NCBI GenBank assembly: GCA_040307645.1
Contig: JAWRJF010000049.1
Span: 1 to 34,064, forward strand
Reading direction: 5' to 3'
From: JAVXAG01 sp040307645
Lineage (GTDB): Bacteria; Bacillota; Clostridia; Peptostreptococcales; Anaerovoracaceae
DNA length: 34,064 nt
Part shown: one piece after another, positions 1-8,538 of the stretch
Layout: every line of letters starts with the position of its first letter
Position numbering within the stretch: position 1 is the stretch's first letter
Position numbers and translations under genes: made by a program
Notes under the pieces: model-generated
Database searches by the model: none
What the model saw: only the letters and a program-made list of their open reading frames with translations
What the model was told of the DNA's origin: nothing

Positions 1-39
1 ACGTAAACCCATATAGTATATATTAAGAGGAGGAGAATG

Positions 40-528
40 GTGGCAATTAGAAATATTGTAACAGAAGGCGATGAAATTTTAAGAAAAAAGTGCAGAGATG
101 TGGCCGAAATAAACGATAGAATAAAAATAACTTTAGACGACATGCTAGAAACAATGAGGTTGGAGTGTGGTGTAGGAATTGCAGCTCCACAGGTTGGTAT
201 AATGAGGAGAATGTTCATTGCAGAGCCAGAACCTGATAGAGTGTACTTCATGATTAATCCTTTGATTACAGAAAAAAAAGGAAGTCAGATTAGCGATGAA
301 GGCTGTCTTAGTGTTCCAGGGCTGATTGGAACTGTAGAAAGACCAGAATATATAAAAATAGAAGCTTTAGACCTAAATGGTGAAAAGCAAACTTACGAAT
401 TTGAAGGTTTTGATGCAATTGTAATGTGTCATGAATACGACCACCTTGATGGTATCTTATATATTGACAAGGCAAAAAATATAAGAAATGCTGATGAAGA
501 TTATGCTTTAGAGGAGGACGCTGAATAA
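40..528 (+). CDS. def: Peptide deformylase
   Basis: Removes the formyl group from the N-terminal methionine of new proteins in the cytosol, using a metal ion. All three family motifs are visible: GVGIAAPQ, EGCLS (metal-binding Cys) and HEYDH (two metal His and the catalytic Glu). Length of 162 residues is normal. Two starts lie side by side, ATG at 37 and GTG at 40. The AGGAGG at 28-33 leaves only 3 bases before the ATG but 6 before the GTG, and a start at GTG gives the usual MAIRN beginning, so I prefer 40. It is the first gene of an operon that continues into fmt, the enzyme that adds the formyl group to the initiator tRNA. Its stop codon shares one base with the fmt start, so the two are probably translationally coupled. 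The operon promoter lies upstream of the window or in its first 30 bases. Confidence 0.96.
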   Translation: MAIRNIVTEGDEILRKKCRDVAEINDRIKITLDDMLETMRLECGVGIAAPQVGIMRRMFIAEPEPDRVYFMINPLITEKKGSQISDEGCLSVPGLIGTVERPEYIKIEALDLNGEKQTYEFEGFDAIVMCHEYDHLDGILYIDKAKNIRNADEDYALEEDAE

Positions 529-1457
529 TGAAAATTGTATTTATGGGTACTCCGGATTTTTCCGTAAATGTTTTACAAAAAATACATGATGCAGGTCATG
601 AAATAGGCTTTGTTCTTACACAGCCTGATAAGGCAAAAAACAGAGGCAAAAAAATACAATTTACCCCAGTTAAAGAGAAGGCTCTTCAGCTCGGTTTAAA
701 TGTTTACCAGCCGGAAAAGGTTAGAAATAATGCTGAAATATTGGGCAAGCTAAGAGAGTATAACCCAGATATAATAGTTGTAGTAGCCTATGGACAAATT
801 TTGCCAAAAGAGATACTAGATTTGCCTAAATATGGATGCATTAATGTTCATGCATCACTTCTTCCTAGACTTAGAGGTGCATCTCCAATTCAGCATGCTA
901 TTGTATGTGGAGAAGAGGTTACTGGAGTAACTATTATGCAGATGTCTGAGGGCTTGGATACGGGAGATATGCTGACAAAAGTTTCAACTAAAATTGAGAG
1001 AAAAAATGCTAGTCAGCTTCATGACGAACTTTCTGTTTTAGGTGCTGATTTATTGGTAGAGACTCTTAGTCTAATCGAACAGGGAAAAGTTTTTCCGGAA
1101 AAGCAGGATGACAAACTTTCAACCTACACGAAAATGATTTCTAAGCAAGATGGAAAAATAGATTTTAGTAATAGTCCTGTCGATGTAGAAAGGCTAGTTA
1201 GAGGTTTTGACCCATGGCCAGGAGCATTCTGCCAATATCAAGATATCATTATGAAAATATGGAAATCAGAACCTTTAGAAGTAGAATGTAATAAGCCATA
1301 TGGGGAAATTATAAGTGCAACAGATAAAGGAATAGAAGTTTCATGTGGAGGGAAAGTACTTCTAATTGAGGAGATACAAGTTCCCGGAAAAAAGAGGGTT
1401 ACTGTGGCAGATTATCTAAGAGGCCACAAAATCCTATTGGGTGAAATATTAAAATAA
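528..1457 (+). CDS. fmt: Methionyl-tRNA formyltransferase
   Basis: Transfers a formyl group from 10-formyl-tetrahydrofolate to Met-tRNA(fMet), giving the initiator tRNA. The protein is 309 residues, the usual length. It starts with a typical MKIVFMGTPDF Rossmann strand. The catalytic region HASLLPRLRGASPIQ contains the family's SLLP loop and the conserved His and Arg, and the substrate loop GLDTGDM follows. The C-terminal domain (about residues 205-305) is the OB-fold-like tRNA-binding part. The ATG overlaps the def stop by one base, the standard def-fmt pairing of bacteria. It must be made together with def to keep formylation and deformylation in balance. Confidence 0.97.
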   Translation: MKIVFMGTPDFSVNVLQKIHDAGHEIGFVLTQPDKAKNRGKKIQFTPVKEKALQLGLNVYQPEKVRNNAEILGKLREYNPDIIVVVAYGQILPKEILDLPKYGCINVHASLLPRLRGASPIQHAIVCGEEVTGVTIMQMSEGLDTGDMLTKVSTKIERKNASQLHDELSVLGADLLVETLSLIEQGKVFPEKQDDKLSTYTKMISKQDGKIDFSNSPVDVERLVRGFDPWPGAFCQYQDIIMKIWKSEPLEVECNKPYGEIISATDKGIEVSCGGKVLLIEEIQVPGKKRVTVADYLRGHKILLGEILK

Positions 1458-1476
1458 CATAAAAGGGGATGAGATT

Positions 1477-2175
1477 ATGTTTTATTATGATACTAGTTTT
1501 ATAATTCTAATACCAGCAATGATTTTTGCTATGATTGCTCAAGGCTCAGTAAGCCGTACATTTGGAAAATACTCAAATATAAGAAATAGAAAAAATCTGA
1601 CTGGAGCAGAAGCTGCAAGAATGGTTTTAGATAATAATGGGCTTAATAATGTTGAGGTTGAACATGTAAGAGGTAATCTTACAGACCATTATGATCCTAG
1701 AAAAAGGGTTTTAAGATTATCAGATAGTGTATATGGTAGTAATTCAGTAAGTGCTGTAAGTGTTGCTTGTCATGAAGTTGGTCATGCAATACAACATGCT
1801 AAAGGATATGTTCCATTAAAAATTAGAGATGGGATTGTCCCTATTGTAAATTTGGCATCAAATTTAACTTGGCCTTTAGTTTTGATTGGATTTTTCCTAT
1901 TAACGGCTGGAAACTATGTACAAGGTAATCTGATTTTTAATATTGGAGTAATAACATTTATTGCTGTAATAGCTTTTCATATTATTACGCTTCCAGTAGA
2001 ATTTAATGCAAGTAGACGTGCTATAAACCAAATGCAAGAATACGGCATTGTTGGAGATGAAGAAGTTGTAGGTTCGAAGAAGGTTCTTAGAGCGGCAGCT
2101 ATGACTTATGTTGCTGCATTAGCAGTAGCTGTTGCCAATCTTATTAGAATATTAGCACTTAGAAGTAGAGATTAG
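1477..2175 (+). CDS. yugP: YugP-type membrane zinc metallopeptidase
   Basis: A predicted membrane-embedded neutral zinc peptidase of the YugP family; its physiological substrate is not known. The 232 residues start with a hydrophobic segment (about 6-23). An HEVGHAIQH metal-binding motif (HExxH) lies near residue 100, and two further strong membrane segments follow (about 130-175). A final hydrophobic stretch closes the protein. The start has an AAAGGGG ribosome site at good spacing. In many Clostridia this gene sits between fmt and rsmB, as here, which suggests co-expression with the translation and signalling genes rather than a shared pathway. Confidence 0.9.
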   Translation: MFYYDTSFIILIPAMIFAMIAQGSVSRTFGKYSNIRNRKNLTGAEAARMVLDNNGLNNVEVEHVRGNLTDHYDPRKRVLRLSDSVYGSNSVSAVSVACHEVGHAIQHAKGYVPLKIRDGIVPIVNLASNLTWPLVLIGFFLLTAGNYVQGNLIFNIGVITFIAVIAFHIITLPVEFNASRRAINQMQEYGIVGDEEVVGSKKVLRAAAMTYVAALAVAVANLIRILALRSRD

Positions 2176-2176
2176 T

Positions 2177-3463
2177 ATGGATTTAAATAGAAAAACAGCA
2201 TATGATACATTATTAGAAATAGAAAAAAACGAAGCTTACTCAAATATAGAATTAAATAAACAAATCAAACTAAGTTCCCCAGATTCTCCTGCATTCGTAA
2301 GAGAATTAGTATATGGCGTTACTGAAAACAGAATTCAGCTTGATTATATTTTGGATTTTTTGATACCTAGAGGTATAAAGAAAGTCAAAAAGCAGGATTT
2401 GACTCTTTTACGTATGGGAATTTATCAGTTAAAATGGATGAACTCGGTACCGGAATACGCTGCAGTAAATGAAACTGTGAAAATGGCAAAAAAGTTTTGT
2501 AGAGGTCGAGAAGGATTTATAAATGGAGTGCTGAGAGGTTATCTAAAAAAGAAGGATGAGATCAATCTACCTAATAGAGATGAAAATATAGAAAAATATC
2601 TTTCGGTTAAATACTCCTTTGCGCTTTGGATTGTGAAACTTTTTATAAAGGACTATGGTGTTTGTGAAGCGGAAAAAATACTAGCAGCAAGCAATATGTC
2701 ACCGAAACTTACAATACGAGTTAACTTATTGAAAAACACAAGAGAACAGATGAAACTTATGCTTGAAGAAAAAGGCTTTTCAGTTGAAGAAAGTCTTCTT
2801 TCAGAGAGAATTCTGTTTGTAAAAGGCAGCGGACTTTTAGATACGGAATTTTATAAAAAAGGATACTTTTCGGTACAAGATGAGGCTTCTGTACTTGCTG
2901 CAGAGACTCTGAATCCTAAACCTTTTGAGAAGGTATATGATATATGTGCAGCTCCGGGAGGAAAAACTCTTGCAATGGCAGAAATAATGGAAGATAAAGG
3001 GGAAATCTTAGCTTTTGATATTTTCCCCCACAAGCTCAACCTTATAGATAAGGCGGCAAAAAGATTGTCATTAACATGTATTAAAACCTTTATTGGAGAT
3101 GGTGAAGTTTTCAAAAGCGAGTTGGTCTCTACTGCAGATAAGGTTTTAGTTGATGCTCCATGTTCTGGTCTTGGTGTTATAATTAAAAAACCAGAGATAA
3201 AATACAAGGAAATAACAGATGACTGTGTAGGTTTATCTATGAAACAATTACATATTTTAGAAAATGCATCTAAATATGTTAAAACAGGTGGACAGCTGGT
3301 CTATAGTACGTGTACTATAAATAAAATAGAGAACAATAATGTGATAGAGAAATTCTTGGAAAAGAATTCTAATTACAGTATGACATATATGAAACAATTC
3401 TTACCTAATATTGATGGGACAGATGGCTTTTTTATCTGTAAATTAAAAAAAGAGTTGGACTAG
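2177..3463 (+). CDS. rsmB: 16S rRNA m5C967 methyltransferase RsmB
   Basis: Methylates C967 of 16S rRNA at carbon 5 with S-adenosylmethionine. The first 140 residues or so form a NusB-like RNA-binding domain. The rest is a Rossmann-fold methyltransferase. The SAM-binding motif is CAAPGGKT, the PC catalytic loop is VDAPCSGLG, and the second catalytic Cys lies in YSTCT. The pair of Cys residues (PCSG and STC) is the signature of the m5C class. Length of 428 is typical. It starts one base after the yugP stop and is followed 13 bases later by the phosphatase gene. The rlmN gene that often separates rsmB from the phosphatase in Clostridia is not present. Confidence 0.95.
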   Translation: MDLNRKTAYDTLLEIEKNEAYSNIELNKQIKLSSPDSPAFVRELVYGVTENRIQLDYILDFLIPRGIKKVKKQDLTLLRMGIYQLKWMNSVPEYAAVNETVKMAKKFCRGREGFINGVLRGYLKKKDEINLPNRDENIEKYLSVKYSFALWIVKLFIKDYGVCEAEKILAASNMSPKLTIRVNLLKNTREQMKLMLEEKGFSVEESLLSERILFVKGSGLLDTEFYKKGYFSVQDEASVLAAETLNPKPFEKVYDICAAPGGKTLAMAEIMEDKGEILAFDIFPHKLNLIDKAAKRLSLTCIKTFIGDGEVFKSELVSTADKVLVDAPCSGLGVIIKKPEIKYKEITDDCVGLSMKQLHILENASKYVKTGGQLVYSTCTINKIENNNVIEKFLEKNSNYSMTYMKQFLPNIDGTDGFFICKLKKELD

Positions 3464-3476
3464 AAAGGAGAAAATC

Positions 3477-4223
3477 ATGTTAGTGGGGTTTAAGTCTGAT
3501 AAAGGTCTAAAACGTTTTAATAATGAAGATGCATGTTTTGTACTATTAAATGATAGAGTATATATAGTCGCAGATGGAGTTGGAGGAAATAATTCGGGGG
3601 AGATTGCAAGCAGAACCGCGGTAAATGAAATTGCCAAGGCAATTGTGGAAACACCACTGCCGGAAGCGGCTTCAGGAGAAGAAGTAAGAGGATTTTTTGA
3701 GGAATGTGTAAAAAATACTAATCTAACCATCCTGAATATGTCTTCAACTCATATTGAAAATAAAGGTATGGCAACAACGCTGGTAATTGTTTGTATTAGA
3801 AATAATCATGGATATATAATAAATGTAGGTGATAGCAGAGCGTATATTTATAGAAAGGGTCTTCTAAAACAGATAACTGAGGACCATACATATGTGAATA
3901 CGTTAGTTAAAGCCGGGATTATTTCAGAGGAAGAAGCTTTGACTCACGAGAATAAAAATATGATTACCAGAGCGGTAGGTGCTGATATTGATATTGAGCC
4001 TGACTTTTTTGATGTTGAAATAAAAGAAGATGATATAATCTTAATTTGCACAGACGGACTTTATGGGGAAGTTGAAGATTATGAGATATGCCAGGTGTTA
4101 CAGGAAAACCAAGGTATGTCTGATACCTGTACTAAGTTGGTTTCTTTAGCTAATGATCATGGTGGACATGACAATATTACTATAATATGTTTAAAAGTTA
4201 CGGAGGAAGATATCAATGAGTAA
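3477..4223 (+). CDS. prpC: PP2C-type Ser/Thr phosphatase (Stp/PrpC)
   Basis: A Mn2+/Mg2+-dependent protein phosphatase that reverses phosphorylation by the neighbouring PASTA kinase. Visible PP2C metal motifs are RFNNEDA near residue 15, VADGVGG (residues 31-37), the NVGDSRAYI core, CTDGLYGEV and the final GGHDNIT. At 248 residues it is a stand-alone catalytic domain, as usual for bacterial Stp/PrpC. The ATG at 3477 follows an AAAGGAG site. Its last 8 bases overlap the start of prkC, so phosphatase and kinase are made in step. Confidence 0.95.
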   Translation: MLVGFKSDKGLKRFNNEDACFVLLNDRVYIVADGVGGNNSGEIASRTAVNEIAKAIVETPLPEAASGEEVRGFFEECVKNTNLTILNMSSTHIENKGMATTLVIVCIRNNHGYIINVGDSRAYIYRKGLLKQITEDHTYVNTLVKAGIISEEEALTHENKNMITRAVGADIDIEPDFFDVEIKEDDIILICTDGLYGEVEDYEICQVLQENQGMSDTCTKLVSLANDHGGHDNITIICLKVTEEDINE

Positions 4224-6012
4224 TAGATTACTAGCAGGGAGATATGAATTAATTGAAAAAATAGGGGAAGGCGGAATGGCTGTAGTTTATAAAGCAAAAT
4301 GCCGTCTATTAAACCGATATGTAGCAATTAAAATTCTTCGCCCTGAATATACTAAAGATTCTCAGTTTGTAGAGAGCTTTAAAAGAGAATCTCAGGCAGC
4401 TGCAAGTTTATCCCATCCCAATATCGTTAGTGTGTATGATGTTGGAAAAGAAGGAAATATAAACTACATAGTAATGGAACTTATTGAAGGAAGACCTTTA
4501 AGTGAGATTATTAAAGAACAGGCACCAATGGATTATAGAAAAGCTATTGAAATAATAAAGCAAGTGGCTGCAGCTTTAAGCATTGCTCATAAAAATCATA
4601 TAATTCATAGAGATGTAAAGCCTCATAACATTCTAATTACCAATGATGGAATCGCTAAATTAACTGACTTTGGTATTGCTAAGGCTGCTCGTGATGCGAC
4701 GATTGTAACTGGAACTAGTAAAATTATTGGGTCAGTTCACTATTTTTCTCCGGAGCAGGCTAGAGGAAGCTACGTTGATGAGCGCTCTGATATTTACTCT
4801 TTAGGAATAGTTCTATATGAAATGTTGACTGGACAAGTTCCTTTTGATGGTGATAATCCTGTAAGTATAGCACTTATGCATATTAACGATCAGATTACAC
4901 CTCCTTCTCAGCTTGTACCGGGAATACCTCCGGCATTAGAGAAATTGATTATGAAGGCTACAAATAAATACCAGACTAATAGATATAAGTCTGCGGACGA
5001 GCTGTTAGAAGAACTGGATAATATTGAATTTGTAACAAAAGTCGTAGGCAACTCTGTCTTTGCAGCAGCAGAGGATATGAGAAGGCAGAATCAGGAATTA
5101 GATGATTTAGAGGAAATTACTAGTGTAAAAAACACTGCAAAAAACAAGCTTAAACCTAACTTCAATGATAAAAAACAGCAAATCCAGAAAGAGGAACCAG
5201 TTAGAGAAGGTAAAGATAAAAAGAAGAAAAAGATTTTAATATTTTCTATAGTAGGAGGGATAATTGCTCTTGCTGTTTTGGGATTTACCCTTCATTCTCT
5301 AGGAATTTTTGGTGGTGGAGATGAAGTTATAGTGCCGGATTTAAAGAATTTAACATTTGAAGAGGCTGAAAAAGAGCTTGCAAAGCTAGAGCTTAAGATA
5401 GAAAAAGGTGATGAAGTAGATAGCCCTGATGTTGAAGAGGGAAAAATCACGTCACAAACACCAAGCGCAGACACAAAAGTCAAAAAAGGTAAGACCATAG
5501 TTGTAAATATTAGTAAAGGAAAAAAGGCGGGGGTTATTCCAAATGTAGTTTCTCAAGATTTTGAAGGAATTAAGGAGTATATTGAAAGCCTTGGATTCAC
5601 TTTAGGATTTGTAGAAAAAAAAGAGAGTGAACTGCCGAAGGGAACTATAATAAGTCAAAGCCCACTAGGTGGTGATCAGGCAGAACCAGGGACTGCAATT
5701 GACATAGTTGTTAGTAATGGAAAGACTGAAAAAGAATTTACAGTTCCTACACTTACAGGACTTACCGTAGATGAAGCGAAAAACGCTATTGTAGAAGCTG
5801 GATTCTCTGTTGGAAAAATAACCTATGGAGATAGTACTGCATATGCTAAAAATTATGTAATGTGGCAGGAGTACGGTGCAAATACTACTTTAAAGGAAGG
5901 TACAAAGATAAGCATAAAGGTAAGCAGAGGTGCACCTGTGGTAGATCCAGAGCCAGAGCCTGAACCGGATACTCCTGATAATGGTGGTGGTGACACTGGA
6001 GAGGATGAATAA
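4216..6012 (+). CDS. prkC: PASTA-domain Ser/Thr protein kinase PrkC
   Basis: A membrane receptor kinase that senses cell-wall fragments and controls growth, division or germination. The cytosolic kinase domain spans about residues 10-268. It has the glycine loop GEGGMA (17-22), the ATP lysine K39, HRDVKPHN (131-138), and DFG (151-153) followed by a Thr-rich activation loop. A charged linker (about 300-339, very Lys-rich at its end) leads to a membrane helix at about 340-363. Outside are three PASTA repeats (about 371-435, 438-502 and 508-571). The tail is short, acidic and proline-rich (repeated PE pairs from 579). Three PASTA repeats match Bacillus PrkC. It overlaps the phosphatase gene by 8 bases and is followed by rsgA, the usual Firmicutes order. 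Confidence 0.96.
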   Translation: MSNRLLAGRYELIEKIGEGGMAVVYKAKCRLLNRYVAIKILRPEYTKDSQFVESFKRESQAAASLSHPNIVSVYDVGKEGNINYIVMELIEGRPLSEIIKEQAPMDYRKAIEIIKQVAAALSIAHKNHIIHRDVKPHNILITNDGIAKLTDFGIAKAARDATIVTGTSKIIGSVHYFSPEQARGSYVDERSDIYSLGIVLYEMLTGQVPFDGDNPVSIALMHINDQITPPSQLVPGIPPALEKLIMKATNKYQTNRYKSADELLEELDNIEFVTKVVGNSVFAAAEDMRRQNQELDDLEEITSVKNTAKNKLKPNFNDKKQQIQKEEPVREGKDKKKKKILIFSIVGGIIALAVLGFTLHSLGIFGGGDEVIVPDLKNLTFEEAEKELAKLELKIEKGDEVDSPDVEEGKITSQTPSADTKVKKGKTIVVNISKGKKAGVIPNVVSQDFEGIKEYIESLGFTLGFVEKKESELPKGTIISQSPLGGDQAEPGTAIDIVVSNGKTEKEFTVPTLTGLTVDEAKNAIVEAGFSVGKITYGDSTAYAKNYVMWQEYGANTTLKEGTKISIKVSRGAPVVDPEPEPEPDTPDNGGGDTGEDE

Positions 6013-6022
6013 TTTATAATTT

Positions 6023-6889
6023 ATGAGAGGATTAATTATAAAAGGAATAGGCGGCTTCTATTACGTAAAAACTGAGGAAGGTATTATACAGGCAAAGGGA
6101 AGAGGTATTTTTAAAAAAGATAAAATTACTTTGTCTGTAGGAGATTATGTAGATATAGAGATCCTTGAAGATGGCGACGGAGTTATTAATTCTATTGAGC
6201 CTAGAAAAAATCAGTTTATCAGGCCACCAATTGTTAATGTTGACTGCTTTGTTGTGGTTTTTGCTGCAACTAAGCCAAAACCTAATTTCAATGTAATAGA
6301 CAAGTTTTTGATAATGGCTGAGCTTAGTAATACAGAGATAATAATTTGTGTGAATAAATGTGATCTTGCTTCCAAAGAAGAATTAACTGAAATAGAAGAT
6401 ATTTATAAAAATATATATCCTGTGGTTTTTGTAAGTGGGAAAACAGGACAAGGAATTGACCATCTTGAAAGACTAATAGATGGAAAAAAAGCTGCATTGG
6501 CAGGCCCTTCAGGTGTAGGAAAATCAACGATTACCAATTTGATGATTCCTAATGCCAATATGGAGACTGGAAAAGTAAGTGAAAAGACTAAGCGAGGAAA
6601 GCATACAACAAGACACGTGGAAATATTTTGTCTTGAAAACGGTGGTATGATATTTGATACTCCAGGATTTACATCTTTTGAGATTTTAGAGGCTGAGTAT
6701 GATGAACTGATGGATTACTACCCTGACATTGCAAAATATAAAGGTATGTGTAAATATGATAATTGCAAACACATAAAGGAGCCTTTATGTGCAGTTAGAG
6801 AAGCAGTAGAGGCAGGTAAAATCAATAACAAACGTTATGAATCTTATCTTGCTAATATGGAGGAAATAAAAAACAAGAAGAGGTATTAA
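6023..6889 (+). CDS. rsgA: Ribosome small-subunit GTPase RsgA
   Basis: A circularly permuted GTPase that helps late maturation of the 30S subunit. An N-terminal OB-fold (about 1-65) is followed by GTPase motifs in permuted order: NKCD, then the P-loop GPSGVGKST, then DTPGF. A C-terminal zinc site is CKYDNCKHIKEPLC (C-x4-C-x-H-x5-C). Length of 288 is typical. The ATG at 6023 has no close Shine-Dalgarno; the nearest AGGA-like sequence is at about 6000-6005. Translation may therefore depend on ribosomes finishing prkC 11 bases upstream. In Bacillus RsgA is itself a target of the PrkC/PrpC pair, which fits the neighbourhood. Confidence 0.95.
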   Translation: MRGLIIKGIGGFYYVKTEEGIIQAKGRGIFKKDKITLSVGDYVDIEILEDGDGVINSIEPRKNQFIRPPIVNVDCFVVVFAATKPKPNFNVIDKFLIMAELSNTEIIICVNKCDLASKEELTEIEDIYKNIYPVVFVSGKTGQGIDHLERLIDGKKAALAGPSGVGKSTITNLMIPNANMETGKVSEKTKRGKHTTRHVEIFCLENGGMIFDTPGFTSFEILEAEYDELMDYYPDIAKYKGMCKYDNCKHIKEPLCAVREAVEAGKINNKRYESYLANMEEIKNKKRY

Positions 6890-6890
6890 A

Positions 6891-7541
6891 ATGGCGAAAC
6901 TTTCACCTTCAATTTTATCAGCAGATTTTTCATGTTTGGGAGAGCAGGTAGTTGAAATTTCTAAGGCGGGATCGGATTTTATCCATATTGATGTTATGGA
7001 TGGACACTTTGTTCCTAATATAAGTTTTGGGGCTACTGTAATGAAAAGCTTAGACCGCTATGAAACTGCACCTTATGATATTCACTTGATGATTGAAAAT
7101 CCAGATCAATATGTGGCAGACTTTGTCACAGATAAAACTGAATATATTGTAGTGCATCAAGAGGCATGCATACATTTACATAGGACTATCCAAAATATTA
7201 AATCTCTAGGTGTTAAAGCAGGTGTGTCTTTAAATCCAGCAACATCCCTTGCAACACTAGACTATATTCTTGATGATATTGATTTAGTCTTGATAATGTC
7301 GGTAAATCCCGGGTTTGGCGGACAAAAATTTATTCCTAGTGCATTGGAGAAAATAAAAGAACTGGATAGAATAAGAAGAGAAAGAAATCTTAATTTTGTA
7401 ATAGAGATAGATGGAGGCGTAAACCTTAATAACGCAAAAATGATAGTAGAGTCTGGATGTGACATTTTAGTTGCAGGCTCTGCGGTATTTGGTGCTGATG
7501 ATATACAATCTTCGGTTAAAGAATTTAAAAAAATAATTTAA
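6891..7541 (+). CDS. rpe: Ribulose-phosphate 3-epimerase
   Basis: Interconverts ribulose 5-phosphate and xylulose 5-phosphate in the pentose phosphate pathway. The TIM-barrel motifs are clear: SILSADF at the start, HIDVMDGHFVPN with metal His and Asp, a metal His in DIHLM, VNPGFGGQ (phosphate loop) and EIDGGVN. Length of 216 is normal. It begins one base after the rsgA stop and is the last gene of the operon. A strong hairpin terminator starts a few bases after its stop. The thiN gene that follows rpe in many relatives is absent. Confidence 0.97.
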   Translation: MAKLSPSILSADFSCLGEQVVEISKAGSDFIHIDVMDGHFVPNISFGATVMKSLDRYETAPYDIHLMIENPDQYVADFVTDKTEYIVVHQEACIHLHRTIQNIKSLGVKAGVSLNPATSLATLDYILDDIDLVLIMSVNPGFGGQKFIPSALEKIKELDRIRRERNLNFVIEIDGGVNLNNAKMIVESGCDILVAGSAVFGADDIQSSVKEFKKII

Positions 7542-7545
7542 TAGA

Positions 7546-7595
7546 CTAAAAAACCCCTGGAAAACTGTTAGAGTCGTTATTTCAGGGGTTTTTAG
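7546..7595. terminator. Bidirectional terminator between rpe and purC
   Basis: The stem pairs CTAAAAA(A)CCCCTG (7546-7559) with CAGGGGTTTTTAG (7583-7595), loop of 23 bases. The A-rich left arm and the T-rich right arm provide a U tract in both directions. The convergent genes rpe and purC both end here. Confidence 0.9.
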
Positions 7596-7616
7596 TAATA
7601 TGTAATTATGTATAAA

Positions 7617-8306
7617 CTATTTTGTATGGCTTAGGATGATATCTGTTAAATCAACAGGGTTAACAATTTTCCCGTCTTTATATACTCTCATGTTACCACT
7701 TGCGATTTCATCGATTAGAATTACTTCGTTGTTATTATATCCAAATTCAAATTTAATGTCCCATAACTCAAGGCCCATAGTTTTTAAATCTTCAGCTACA
7801 ATATTAGTAATCTTAATTGTCTGTTCTTTCATTTGGTTAAACATTTCTTGAGACATGATTCCAAGAACTTCTAACCCTTCACTAGTTACTAGAGGATCAC
7901 CTTTTTCATCGTCTTTTAAAGTTGCTTCAACGTAGCCATTTTCAAAGACAGCACCGTCTTCAATATAATTTCCATATCTTCGGATAAAGCTACCTGTTGC
8001 TCTTAATCTACAAATTACTTCAAGACCTTGACCAAAAGGAGTAGCGTGTAATACTTCCATAGTTGCGTTATCTACATCAGCACCGACAAAATGAGTTTTT
8101 ATTCCTGCTGCATTGATCATTTCAAAGTATCTGATTGAAGTTTGCAAATTAGCTCTGCCAATACCTTCAATAGTAAGACCAACAGTATTTTCTCCTGGAT
8201 CAAACACACCATCTTTACCAGTGCAATCATCTTTAAACTTTAACATTACATTACCATTTTCTAATGCATAAACATCTTTAGTTTTTCCTTGGTAAATCTT
8301 TTCCAT
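7617..8306 (-). CDS. purC: SAICAR synthase (purine biosynthesis)
   Basis: Joins aspartate to CAIR with ATP in step 8 of de novo purine synthesis. It starts MEKIYQGKTKDVY, the conserved beta-hairpin with the GKxK(D/R)VY motif. It also carries FKDDCTGKDG, TPFGQGLEVICRLRATGSF (substrate and Mg loop) and the late LIDEIASGNMR segment. At 229 residues it is the standard bacterial length. AGGCAGGT lies just before the ATG. It stands alone here, away from any other pur gene, and has its own promoter (8348-8375). No purine riboswitch-like fold was seen in the short leader. Confidence 0.95.
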   Translation of the reverse strand: MEKIYQGKTKDVYALENGNVMLKFKDDCTGKDGVFDPGENTVGLTIEGIGRANLQTSIRYFEMINAAGIKTHFVGADVDNATMEVLHATPFGQGLEVICRLRATGSFIRRYGNYIEDGAVFENGYVEATLKDDEKGDPLVTSEGLEVLGIMSQEMFNQMKEQTIKITNIVAEDLKTMGLELWDIKFEFGYNNNEVILIDEIASGNMRVYKDGKIVNPVDLTDIILSHTK

Positions 8307-8347
8307 AATTTTACCTGCCTTTCGTTATAAATCACTAAGATTAATTA

Positions 8348-8375
8348 ATTATAGCATATTAATGTTAAATGACAA
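8348..8375 (-). promoter_or_regulatory. Promoter of purC
   Basis: On the minus strand: -35 TTGTCA (8370-8375), 16-base spacer, and -10 TATAAT (8348-8353) preceded by TG one base away (extended -10). It lies about 42 bases before the purC start, and matches a strong vegetative sigma-A promoter. Confidence 0.8.
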
Positions 8376-8415
8376 TAAAAAATAATATGGTTTGCAATCT
8401 ATTTATAAATAAATA

Positions 8416-8449
8416 TAAATATAGTTCGATATTAATGGAACTATATTTA
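8416..8449. repeat. 12-bp perfect inverted repeat, candidate operator
   Basis: TAAATATAGTTC (8416-8427) is repeated in inverse as GAACTATATTTA (8438-8449) around a 10-base spacer. It lies between two divergent promoters: about 40 bases upstream of the purC -35 and 36 bases upstream of the ABC-gene -35. There is no T tract, so it is not a typical terminator. A dimeric regulator site for the transporter is possible. The regulator is not encoded nearby. Confidence 0.55.
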
Positions 8450-8485
8450 ATATATGCCACTAATTGTTCGTGTTTTCTTATTATC

Positions 8486-8514
8486 TTGAAAAATACAAAC
8501 TAAAATGGTAAACT
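8486..8514 (+). promoter_or_regulatory. Promoter of the ABC transporter genes
   Basis: -35 TTGAAA (8486-8491), 17-base spacer, -10 TAAACT (8509-8514) with TG one base upstream. The ATG of the ATPase gene follows 24 bases later, preceded by AAAGGGGGC. Confidence 0.7.
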
Positions 8515-8538
8515 AGGAGAGGTAAAGGGGGCAATATA

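Noticed and set aside
8307..8347. Purine riboswitch before purC
   Set aside because: The leader between promoter and start is only about 40 bases, too short for the three-helix aptamer.
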